7,805 bases of DNA from Thermoplasmata archaeon (lineage in GTDB: Archaea; Thermoplasmatota; Thermoplasmata; Thermoplasmatales; Thermoplasmataceae), in the NCBI GenBank assembly GCA_021792045.1, contig JAJYVJ010000076.1, forward strand, positions 1-7,805. The letters are read 5' to 3'. A program made the translations under genes and the position numbers. Each line of letters begins with the position of its first letter. Within the stretch, counting starts at the first letter, position 1. Below are positions 1 to 5,279 of this stretch, in pieces. The notes below the pieces were generated by a model. The model was not told where the DNA came from. It saw only the letters and a program-made list of their open reading frames with translations, and made no database searches.

Positions 1-727
1 CATTAAAATAGTCACATATACCTCTTCCATGATCTCCGAGAACTCCTTCCCCATGAGCATCATCAACATAACTCATGGCACCATATTTTTCGGAATTTTC
101 GATAATTTCCGGTAGCGGTGTTATATCCCCGTCCATGCTAAAAACTCCGTCTGATATGACAAGTTTTTTCCCTGAATTTTTAAGTGTCTCTCTTAATTTT
201 TTTTCAAGGTCATTCATATCAAGGTGCTTATACACAACCCTCTGGGCTGAACTTAACCTAACACCATCAATTATACTTGCATGGTTGAGTTCCTCGCTGA
301 AAACAACATCTTCTTTTCCGACAAGGACGGGTATGGTACCGGTGTTTGCAAGCAATCCTCCCTGATATACAAGTGCAGACTCCATATGTTTGAACTTCGC
401 AACCTTCTCCTCGAGCTTAACATGTATTTCCTCTGTACCAGCAATAGATCTTACTGCACCTGCACCGACACCATATTCCTCGATCGCGTCGATGGCCGCT
501 TTCTTAACTCTTGGATCATTAGCCAAGCCGAGATAGTTGTTCGAGCACATGTTCAGCATGTCTTTTCCATCAATCTTAACCCAAGCCCCCTGAGAGCTCT
601 GTAATATCTTTATTGGTATGAATCTTCCCGAACTCTTCAGTTCCTCAATTTCCCTGCTTACCCAATCAAGTCCTTTGGAAACCATGGATAAGTATTTCGC
701 CATGGAATTATAATTTTTGTAATCCAT
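1..727 (-). CDS. kbl: Glycine C-acetyltransferase (2-amino-3-ketobutyrate CoA ligase) or close AONS-family enzyme, 3'-truncated
   Basis: This is a PLP-dependent alpha-oxoamine synthase. The first 242 residues are visible and the C-terminus runs off the left edge. Translating the minus strand from ATG at 727 gives CSNNYLGL (61-68), [13 protein letters not shown] (86-98), [10 protein letters not shown] with H149, [17 protein letters not shown] (192-208) and [11 protein letters not shown] (221-231). D222 and H225 in the last motif would contact the PLP ring. The catalytic lysine lies beyond the window. The family condenses an acyl-CoA with an amino acid. The SMDGD and HVKLEEK stretches resemble glycine C-acetyltransferases, which make 2-amino-3-ketobutyrate from glycine and acetyl-CoA or act in reverse in threonine breakdown. 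8-amino-7-oxononanoate synthase (bioF) remains possible; no biotin or threonine dehydrogenase gene is visible. An in-frame stop lies just upstream; ATGs at residues 9 and 15 are less likely alternative starts. The gene is divergent from the DsrE-like gene. Confidence 0.9.
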   Translation of the reverse strand, partial: MDYKNYNSMAKYLSMVSKGLDWVSREIEELKSSGRFIPIKILQSSQGAWVKIDGKDMLNMCSNNYLGLANDPRVKKAAIDAIEEYGVGAGAVRSIAGTEEIHVKLEEKVAKFKHMESALVYQGGLLANTGTIPVLVGKEDVVFSEELNHASIIDGVRLSSAQRVVYKHLDMNDLEKKLRETLKNSGKKLVISDGVFSMDGDITPLPEIIENSEKYGAMSYVDDAHGEGVLGDHGRGICDYFN

Positions 728-740
728 GATCAAGTGGTTG

Positions 741-780
741 AATTATTTACTATCCACTGGCTACATTGCAATTTTATACC
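741..780. promoter_or_regulatory. Divergent promoter region between the kbl-like and DsrE-like genes
   Basis: The 72-bp gap between two divergent start codons is A/T-rich. On the + strand TTTTATACC (772-780) is centred about 24 nt before the ATG at 800. This fits a leaderless transcript, as no purine-rich Shine-Dalgarno sequence precedes that start. Read on the minus strand, the same stretch is GGTATAAAATT, which could serve kbl with a short leader. A second minus-strand candidate is TAGTAAATAATT (752 to 741), closer to the kbl start at 727. The boxes are seen by eye only; which one is used in each direction is inference. Confidence 0.45.
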
Positions 781-799
781 TTAATCGCTTGCAGTCATT

Positions 800-1141
800 A
801 TGGCTGGAAAATTATTGGTAATAATTTCATCTGGAGAAGAGGCAAGAGAAAAAGCAGTTACCGGACTGAGATTCGCGGTTTTATCTAAAAAGTTCAAATG
901 GATGGACGAAGTTGAAGTGGTGCTGTTTGGCCCGTCGGAGAAACTCGCCACCAAAGACGAAGAATTTAAAGGTCTGATTAAAGAGGGCAGCGATATCGGT
1001 ATTGTTCCTATCGCATGTTCAAACATCGCACAAAAGGACAATATAACCGAATCGCTCAAGCATCTTGGCTTTTCGGTCGATCCTATCGGACCAGTAATAA
1101 CTGGTTTTATGAATAAAGGTTTCGTGCCAATGACATTTTGA
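800..1141 (+). CDS. Small DsrE-family-like protein, 113 aa
   Basis: This is a compact single-domain protein with the alternating beta/alpha pattern of the DsrE/DsrF (YchN-like) fold. A first beta strand, KLLVIISSGEE (4-14), leads into a helix. A second strand, EVEVVLFGPSEKLA (37-50), is followed by a helix, and then comes IGIVPIACSNIAQ (67-79), which places a single cysteine, C73, where the family's conserved cysteine usually sits. DsrE-type proteins carry persulfide sulfur in sulfur oxidation or tRNA thiolation; many archaeal paralogues have no assigned role. C73 is the only cysteine, so a sulfur-carrier role is possible but not shown. No partner genes (TusA, DsrF/DsrH, rhodanese) are visible nearby. 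The assignment rests on fold pattern and cysteine position, not on a strong signature. The start fits the TATA-like box about 24 nt upstream. An antisense open frame over the same bases is judged a shadow. Confidence 0.75.
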   Translation: MAGKLLVIISSGEEAREKAVTGLRFAVLSKKFKWMDEVEVVLFGPSEKLATKDEEFKGLIKEGSDIGIVPIACSNIAQKDNITESLKHLGFSVDPIGPVITGFMNKGFVPMTF

Positions 1142-1175
1142 TGATTTTTCAATTATCCCCTTCCTTTTAGGACAC
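1142..1175 (+). terminator. Possible T/pyrimidine-rich archaeal terminator after the DsrE-like gene
   Basis: Directly after the stop codon a run of five or more T is followed by a pyrimidine-rich stretch (CCCCTTCCTTTT). Archaeal RNA polymerase commonly terminates at T tracts without a hairpin. No clear stem is visible. The following gene has its own promoter-like box, which supports separate transcription, but the terminator call itself is weak. Confidence 0.3.
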
Positions 1176-1207
1176 TGGTCTGGAAGAGCATGCTTCAAAG
1201 CAGAAAT

Positions 1208-1221
1208 GTAAAATAGATATT
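1208..1221 (+). promoter_or_regulatory. TATA-like box of the 198-residue hypothetical gene
   Basis: The A/T-rich run TAAAATAGATATT is centred about 23-24 nt before the ATG at 1237. No Shine-Dalgarno sequence lies in the bases before that ATG. The geometry matches a leaderless archaeal transcript starting at or next to the start codon. It suggests the gene is transcribed on its own rather than with the DsrE-like gene 95 bp upstream. Confidence 0.45.
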
Positions 1222-1236
1222 CCTACATGTTACATT

Positions 1237-1833
1237 ATGGCAAAGGAACTGATAATATCTGGAATAAAGCCACTTCTTGGCCGTGTGACAGTTTCATGGA
1301 AATGGTATGATGAGGCCAACGGAACGGTTGAGTACACATTTTCTAACGTTGGGCAGAAAGAACGATCTGTAGTACTTTATCGATCCGGTTACTATTTTGG
1401 AAATGCTTACTTCCCCATTTACCTCGCAAACAAGGGATTCAACACATCATGGTCGGATAACAAGGCACTTGAGGATCTTGGTGCTGAGCACAATTCAGCT
1501 CCAGTTGCTCCTGTAAATTTCAATGGAAAATACCTAATAGCTTTTGTTTTTACACTATCCCCCGGGCAGGTGTGGTCCATGCTTGAGGGCGGGTTCCAGG
1601 GAGCAGAACCGGCCGGTGTTGTGGCTTATCCTGTAAGCTTCAACAGAATGGCCGAATTCTGTGTCCTGTACGATAAGGAGCAGGTCGTAGACTGGGACGA
1701 GCAAACAGGGACTTCTCTGAAAGGTTTTCTGCCAAACCCAAAAACAGTGAGGAGTGCATATTACGATTGTTCAGCTGATTATGTTCAGCTTTTCAACGAT
1801 ATTGTAACTAAAGGAAACTGTGGCGGATCTTGA
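1237..1833 (+). CDS. Conserved-looking hypothetical protein, 198 aa, function unknown
   Basis: I do not recognise this protein. It has no signal peptide and no membrane segment, so it is probably cytoplasmic. It is rich in aromatic residues and predicted strands, with many Tyr, Phe and Trp: VTVSWKWYDEANGTVEYTF (17-35), then SVVLYRSGYYFGNAYFPIY (44-62), YLIAFVFTLSPGQVW (99-113) and FCVLYDKEQVVDW (141-153). This suggests a beta-sandwich-like core. The C-terminal third has a YYDC motif (175-178) and a tail ending GNCGGS. Cysteines are at 142, 178 and 195; the last two could form a pair or a metal or thiol site, but this is speculation. It looks like a real gene: it has a full-length open frame, a TATA-like box at the right distance, normal codon choice, and it ends 15 bp before the convergent DUF998 gene. 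No neighbour indicates a role. Confidence 0.8.
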   Translation: MAKELIISGIKPLLGRVTVSWKWYDEANGTVEYTFSNVGQKERSVVLYRSGYYFGNAYFPIYLANKGFNTSWSDNKALEDLGAEHNSAPVAPVNFNGKYLIAFVFTLSPGQVWSMLEGGFQGAEPAGVVAYPVSFNRMAEFCVLYDKEQVVDWDEQTGTSLKGFLPNPKTVRSAYYDCSADYVQLFNDIVTKGNCGGS

Positions 1834-1839
1834 TCAGTT

Positions 1840-1859
1840 AAAGGTAACCTAAGGCCTTT
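1840..1859. terminator. Short inverted repeat between convergent genes, possible bidirectional terminator
   Basis: AAAGG (1840-1844) pairs with CCTTT (1855-1859) around a 10-nt spacer. AGGTAACCT (1842-1850) and AAGGCCTT (1851-1858) are nested near-perfect and perfect palindromes. It spans the 15-bp gap between the hypothetical gene and DUF998 and extends into the last codons of DUF998. A stem this short is weak evidence and archaeal termination does not need one. Confidence 0.2.
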
Positions 1860-2451
1860 CTGGTGACAGGAAATAAACAGAGACTACTATGATCCAAACC
1901 GAAAGTGCCACTGCTTCTATCATCTCGAAAAGTCCCAATCCGAATCCGGTATATATGAAACCTGTAACACTTTGTATTATGCCTGTGATGATTGCAATAA
2001 GGGATATAGCTGCCATGACGAGCCCAACAGGAATAAGTGCCAAATGTTTCAATGCATATGTCAGGCTGTAGTATATTATCCCTATCGGGAAGAACAGGAA
2101 ATAGAACAGGGCTGATATAAGATGTATGTGCGGGTCGGCATTTTCATTGAAACGCCCAACCATAGAAAGCCCTATTGCCCCTATTATCAAAAGCACAGTT
2201 GTCGTTACATTCGAGAAACCTTTTCTATACATTCCGTAGGCAAATACGGCTATCATCAAGCCTCCTGCGGTCACTGCGTAGTTGAAAAGGTAAGAATAAG
2301 TATGAACTCCAAGGTCACTCAGTGCATTTTTGTACCACGAGAAGCCACCAGGAAAAAGAAAAATATTAATCCATATGAGCAAAAGTGTGAAAACAGGGCC
2401 AACTATACCAAATACAATCAGCGCTTTTGATTTATCCTCTCTATTCTCCAT
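1849..2451 (-). CDS. DUF998-family integral membrane protein, 200 aa
   Basis: This is a polytopic membrane protein with about six hydrophobic segments, near residues 11-33, 56-74, 83-100, 109-135, 138-162 and 175-195. After the first segment comes GGFSWYKNALSDLGVH (35-50). NALSDLG at this place is the hallmark of DUF998 proteins. A second polar cluster, GRFNENADPHIHLISALF (99-116), has H108 and H110 at the start of the fourth segment, also typical of the family, where a conserved histidine follows a short loop. E177 lies in the last segment. DUF998 proteins occur in bacteria and archaea and their function is not established. The length is normal for the family. The ATG at 2451 is supported by a TATA-like box about 26 nt upstream and has no Shine-Dalgarno sequence. 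The gene is a single unit, convergent with the hypothetical gene. Confidence 0.88.
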   Translation of the reverse strand: MENREDKSKALIVFGIVGPVFTLLLIWINIFLFPGGFSWYKNALSDLGVHTYSYLFNYAVTAGGLMIAVFAYGMYRKGFSNVTTTVLLIIGAIGLSMVGRFNENADPHIHLISALFYFLFFPIGIIYYSLTYALKHLALIPVGLVMAAISLIAIITGIIQSVTGFIYTGFGLGLFEMIEAVALSVWIIVVSVYFLSPERP

Positions 2452-2471
2452 GGATATGTATATACGTTTTT

Positions 2472-2484
2472 TAATATAAATTTT
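2472..2484 (-). promoter_or_regulatory. TATA-like box of the DUF998 gene
   Basis: On the minus strand the sequence reads AAATTTATATTAAAA, a near-consensus archaeal TATA element centred about 26 nt before the start codon at 2451. This spacing predicts a leaderless mRNA. It is one of the clearest promoter elements in the window. Confidence 0.55.
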
Positions 2485-2602
2485 TGTTCTTATTGTGCTC
2501 TAGTGTCTAATTATTACATACAAAACCAAAATAATATATGAGTATAGTAATAGTTTGCCCCTAAGCATTCAGTTGCATCTTAAAGCGTCAAAACGTTTAT
2601 AC

Positions 2603-2623
2603 TGCATCATTGCATCGGATAAT
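2603..2623 (+). repeat. Imperfect direct repeat, copy 1 of 2
   Basis: TGCATCATTGCATCGGATAAT matches copy 2 (2663-2683) at 15 of 21 positions by eye, with a core TGCATC(A/G)TTGCA(T/A)C. The core also reads as TGCA-N4-TGCA, an inverted arrangement typical of a dimeric regulator's site. The copies start exactly 60 bp apart. Confidence 0.55.
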
Positions 2624-2662
2624 ACATTCAATGTGCTTTAGCCTGCATGCCAGAAGGTTTGA

Positions 2663-2683
2663 TGCATCGTTGCAACAGGCAAT
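2663..2683 (+). repeat. Imperfect direct repeat, copy 2 of 2
   Basis: This is the second copy of the ~21-bp repeat. The stretch 2661-2676 consists of two adjacent perfect 8-bp palindromes, GATGCATC and GTTGCAAC. It lies about 110 bp before the SDR start and about 50 bp before the likely SDR TATA-like run, a suitable place for an activator site. Confidence 0.55.
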
Positions 2684-2719
2684 GTTTCATGTAAAGCATT
2701 AGCATCAGCTACCGGGAAA

Positions 2720-2735
2720 GAAAAAAATTAAAAGC
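2720..2735 (+). promoter_or_regulatory. A-rich TATA-like run, candidate SDR promoter
   Basis: An A-rich run containing AAAATTAAAAG lies about 45 nt before the ATG at 2774. It would place the transcription start near 2752-2756 and give a leader of about 20 nt. This agrees with the Shine-Dalgarno-like sequence seen in that leader. The element is only A/T-rich and not a strong consensus. Confidence 0.35.
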
Positions 2736-2759
2736 CTATTAGTTGGATTGAATGATTAA

Positions 2760-2768
2760 GGATGTGAT
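2760..2768 (+). promoter_or_regulatory. Shine-Dalgarno-like site of the SDR gene
   Basis: GGATGTGAT differs by one base from GGAGGTGAT, the full complement of the archaeal 16S rRNA 3' end. It sits 5 nt before the ATG at 2774. Most other starts in the window have no such site, so this gene is probably translated from a leadered mRNA, and the site supports the 2774 start. Confidence 0.45.
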
Positions 2769-2773
2769 TTCCC

Positions 2774-3595
2774 ATGGTTGAAGAAAATACAAATAAAGTT
2801 CCAGGCGTTAGTGTTGGCATAGATTTGAGAGGTAGGGTTGCCCTTGTCACAGGCTCCAGCTCCGGCCTGGGTATGGAGATTGCTAAGTACCTTGCAAAGG
2901 TTGGAGCAACAGTTGCCATTCATTATCATTCGGAGAAACAGCAAGCGGATCAGGTAGCGGCAGAGATTGTCGGAAATGGGGGAAAGGCTGCAGTTTTTGG
3001 CGGTGATGTCTCAAATAAGAGCGAAGTGGAATCAATATTCAATAGCATAGATGAAAAACTAGGAAGCATAGACATACTTGTCAACAATGCAGGAATTGAT
3101 GGCAAGAGAGAGCTCTGCGGGGACGACGATACTGAAGACTGGGAGAAGGTCATAGCAATTAATCTCATGGGACCCTACTACTGTGCAAGGGAAGCTGTCA
3201 AAAGGATGAAGAAATCAGGACATGGCGTCATAATTAACATCACCTCAGTTCACGAATATCTACCATGGTCTGGATATACTGCATACTGTAGTGCCAAAGC
3301 TGGTCTGTCCATGTTCACAAAAACATTGGCTCAGGAAGTTTCAGATTTCGGTATCCGTGTTGCTGCTGTAGCTCCAGGTGCGATCAAGACCCCAATAAAC
3401 AAGGGTGTTTGGGGTAATCCAGACACATACAAGGATCTGTTAGAAAAGATCGCTATGCCTCGAATGGGTGAACCCATTGACATAGCCGAGGCAGTAACAT
3501 TCCTGGCAAGTGATATGGCATCGTACATAACAGGAACCACTCTTGTCGTAGATGGTGGTATGCTCCTTTATCCAGCGTTCAAGCACGGTGGTTAA
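2774..3595 (+). CDS. Short-chain dehydrogenase, glucose 1-dehydrogenase type
   Basis: This is a classical SDR oxidoreductase of 273 residues. Seen in the sequence: the nucleotide-binding TGSSSGLG (26-33), GDV (77-79), NNAG (104-107), and a catalytic tetrad N130, S158, Y171, K175 with the usual 13-residue S-to-Y spacing and YxxxK. After these come PG (201-202) and TPI. SVHEYLPWSGYTAY and the C-terminal DGGMLLYPAFKHGG closely resemble Bacillus-type SDR glucose 1-dehydrogenases (beta-D-glucose to gluconolactone with NAD(P)). No acidic residue ends the second strand (IHYHSEK), which favours NADP. A glucose or other aldose dehydrogenase would feed a non-phosphorylative Entner-Doudoroff route; substrate is inferred from resemblance only. 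The first ~16 residues extend beyond the usual SDR start. An in-frame TGA at 2765-2767 excludes a longer form and the Shine-Dalgarno-like site favours this ATG. The gene is convergent with the MscS gene, 10 bp apart. Confidence 0.9.
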   Translation: MVEENTNKVPGVSVGIDLRGRVALVTGSSSGLGMEIAKYLAKVGATVAIHYHSEKQQADQVAAEIVGNGGKAAVFGGDVSNKSEVESIFNSIDEKLGSIDILVNNAGIDGKRELCGDDDTEDWEKVIAINLMGPYYCAREAVKRMKKSGHGVIINITSVHEYLPWSGYTAYCSAKAGLSMFTKTLAQEVSDFGIRVAAVAPGAIKTPINKGVWGNPDTYKDLLEKIAMPRMGEPIDIAEAVTFLASDMASYITGTTLVVDGGMLLYPAFKHGG

Positions 3596-3605
3596 AGCAA
3601 AATCC

Positions 3606-4229
3606 TCATTTAGGTTGTGTCGGTTCCGGAGGCACCATGTTGGTCTCCACGTACACCTTATTGGCTGTGACTATGTTATTGGGATAAACCATTACTGTTT
3701 TGTCCGCTCTCTCAACGAAAGTGTACATTGCAGTTACATCTATAACTTTACCATCATCTCCAAGAAGGTTTATCCTGTCATGTATTTTGAATGGCCTGCT
3801 GATCAGCAGTATCAGACCTGAAACCAGCTGACCCAGAGTCGAGGCGAGTGCCATTCCGATCACAATCCCAAGAAATCCGCCAAGTGCGACACCAGCAATA
3901 GCACCAGCAAATGAACCTACCACTGCCGCTACAAGGGCAGCAACCCCAATAATCCTGAAAACATTTCTGACAGCTGCAGCCGCGCCATGATCATGCTTTA
4001 TCCTCATGTTCCAGTAAACGATCTGGGAAAAGGCACTTATTATAAGATATCCAAAGAGTATTGCAAGGAGCACATCAACGTAGCGTGAGTAAGAATATGC
4101 AGAAATGTACACCTTTGCAATCAGGGGAATTATAAAATTATCTATAACCGCAGTAACGGCAATAAAAAGGACTATGTATATTACGAGTTTCACAATGGAA
4201 TCTCTGATGCCTTTAGTTACTTCTGACAC
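3606..4229 (-). CDS. Small-conductance mechanosensitive (MscS-type) channel, short form lacking the C-terminal domain
   Basis: This is a 207-residue membrane channel protein. Hydrophobic segments lie near 12-36, 48-72 and 92-125. The last continues into the Gly/Ala-rich pore helix (AGAIAGVALGGFLGIVIG, 108-125) and the amphipathic LASTLGQLVSGLILLISRPFKIHDRI (128-153), the classic MscS pore-to-beta-domain junction. A beta domain follows, with GKVIDVTAMYT (160-170) and YPNN (182-185), equivalent to the usual IPN motif. MscS channels open under membrane tension to release solutes during hypo-osmotic shock. The protein ends about 20 residues after the beta domain, so the C-terminal alpha/beta part of the cytoplasmic cage found in E. 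coli MscS is absent. The tail is proline-rich (VPPEPTQP). The start is GTG, immediately preceded in frame by TAA, with a TATA-like box about 27 nt upstream. Confidence 0.9.
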   Translation of the reverse strand: MSEVTKGIRDSIVKLVIYIVLFIAVTAVIDNFIIPLIAKVYISAYSYSRYVDVLLAILFGYLIISAFSQIVYWNMRIKHDHGAAAAVRNVFRIIGVAALVAAVVGSFAGAIAGVALGGFLGIVIGMALASTLGQLVSGLILLISRPFKIHDRINLLGDDGKVIDVTAMYTFVERADKTVMVYPNNIVTANKVYVETNMVPPEPTQPK

Positions 4230-4251
4230 TTACAAATTATAACATTATCCT

Positions 4252-4260
4252 GTATTTAAA
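4252..4260 (-). promoter_or_regulatory. TATA-like box of the MscS-type gene
   Basis: On the minus strand TTTAAATAC is centred about 27 nt before the GTG at 4229, fitting a leaderless transcript. A second minus-strand A/T element (CCTTTATATG, around 4281-4291) lies further upstream and could be an alternative. Confidence 0.5.
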
Positions 4261-4308
4261 TATAATCATAGGTAAAAAAAACATATAAAGGTAGATGATT
4301 TTATTACG

Positions 4309-4321
4309 GTTATACAAATAC
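4309..4321 (+). promoter_or_regulatory. TATA-like box of the carbamate kinase gene
   Basis: GTTATACAAATAC is centred about 26 nt before the ATG at 4342, the geometry of a leaderless archaeal mRNA. A further upstream ACATATAAAG (4281-4290) is a weaker alternative. The 112-bp gap thus carries back-to-back promoters for the channel and kinase genes. Confidence 0.5.
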
Positions 4322-4341
4322 ATGTGTTCCTGTGATCTTGC

Positions 4342-5274
4342 ATGAAAAGCTTATTAATTGCTCTTGGTGGTAACGCACTTCTTAGAAATGGGGATGAGGC
4401 GACATATGAGTCACAATACAGGCGTGCTTTTGAGTCTTTCCAGGGAATATCACGTATCCTCTCTGAAAATGAAGTTGTGATCACACACGGCAACGGTCCC
4501 CAGGTAGGTAATATACTTCTGCAAAACGAATATTCGAACAAAATAACCCCTTCAATGCCGCTTCACTCATGCGGTTCAATGTCTCAGGGCCTCATAGGCG
4601 AAATACTTGCAAACGCCTACGATTCTGTGAGAGCAATTTCCGGGATCTCCAAGGAAGCATCTGTGATAATAACACGTACAGTTGTCGATAAGAATGATCC
4701 GGCTTTCCAGAAACCGTCCAAGCCAATAGGCCCCTATTATGATTTAGAAGTATCAAAGAAGCTAACCAAGGAACGTGGATGGATCATGCGCGAGGAGAAC
4801 GGAAAAGGGTACCGAAGGTTGGTTCCGTCACCTAAACCTATGGATATACTTGAGAGGAACTCCATATTCGGTCTTCTTAAAGACGGATTCTTACCGATAT
4901 GTGTTGGTGGCGGAGGAATTCCGGTTGTGAAAACTGAGAAAGGATTCGAAGGAGTAGACGCTGTAATAGATAAGGATCTCGGTTCATCACTGATTGCAAC
5001 AATACTTGAACTCGAGAAGTTCGTGATTCTTACTGACGTTGATGGTGTCTATGTAAACTACGGGCAGCCGGATCAGAAAATTATCAAGCATATCTCTGCC
5101 GACGATGCGGAGAAACTCGTTAATAGCGGAGCTCTTCCAAGTGGAAGTATGGCCCCTAAAGTAATGGCTGCGATCAATTTTGTAAGGAGAGGCGGCAAAG
5201 AAGCGATCATTGGATCACTAGACGATGCGGAAAACGTAATCTCGGGCTATTCTGGTACAGTTGTAGAAAGATGA
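4342..5274 (+). CDS. arcC: Carbamate kinase
   Basis: This is an amino-acid-kinase-fold enzyme of 310 residues, normal length for carbamate kinase (ATP + carbamate <-> ADP + carbamoyl phosphate). Motifs in order: ALGGNALL (7-14), THGNGPQVGN (48-57), KPSKPIGPYY (124-133), GGGGIPV (189-195), GVDAVIDKDLGSSL (204-217), ILTDVDGVYVNY (229-240) and GSMAPKVMAA (268-277) with K273 near the ATP phosphates. The PIGP(Y/F)Y and DAVIDKDL motifs separate it from acetylglutamate, aspartate and isopentenyl-phosphate kinases. In many organisms the enzyme makes ATP from carbamoyl phosphate in arginine, agmatine or purine/allantoin breakdown; in some archaea it may make carbamoyl phosphate. No arginine deiminase or ornithine carbamoyltransferase gene is in view, so the direction here is open. 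It is a single gene with its own TATA-like box and ends 5 bp before the convergent phosphoribosyltransferase gene. Confidence 0.95.
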   Translation: MKSLLIALGGNALLRNGDEATYESQYRRAFESFQGISRILSENEVVITHGNGPQVGNILLQNEYSNKITPSMPLHSCGSMSQGLIGEILANAYDSVRAISGISKEASVIITRTVVDKNDPAFQKPSKPIGPYYDLEVSKKLTKERGWIMREENGKGYRRLVPSPKPMDILERNSIFGLLKDGFLPICVGGGGIPVVKTEKGFEGVDAVIDKDLGSSLIATILELEKFVILTDVDGVYVNYGQPDQKIIKHISADDAEKLVNSGALPSGSMAPKVMAAINFVRRGGKEAIIGSLDDAENVISGYSGTVVER

Positions 5275-5279
5275 TGGGT

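Larger units (their letters stand above)
2452..2773. other. 322-bp intergenic region upstream of the SDR gene, repeat-bearing
   Basis: This is the longest non-coding stretch in the window. It holds the DUF998 promoter at its left end, an imperfect ~21-bp direct repeat (2603 and 2663), five GCATC words in the same orientation between 2575 and 2706, and a 7-bp inverted pair TGCTTTA (2634-2640)/TAAAGCA (2692-2698). The SDR promoter and ribosome-binding site lie at its right end. I find no tRNA and no open frame longer than about 25 codons with a plausible start. A regulatory region, or an undetected small RNA, is the best reading. Confidence 0.6.

Noticed and set aside
75..604. Open frames on the + strand across the left end
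   Set aside because: They lie antisense to the kbl-like gene, whose minus-strand translation carries continuous family motifs. Their translations show no recognisable domain.
781..1152. 123-codon minus-strand open frame opposite the DsrE-like gene
   Set aside because: The + strand frame has a coherent beta/alpha pattern and a promoter-like box. The antisense product is Ser/Thr/Pro-rich without structure, typical of a shadow.
1139..1200. C/D-box small RNA suggested by TGATGA at 1139
   Set aside because: No matching CTGA D box or C'/D' pair is visible at suitable spacing; the TGATGA is the DsrE-like gene's stop region.
2452..2773. CRISPR array or tandem repeat in the intergenic region
   Set aside because: There are only two imperfect ~21-bp copies with no further regularly spaced units, and no cas gene is present. 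A regulator site fits better.
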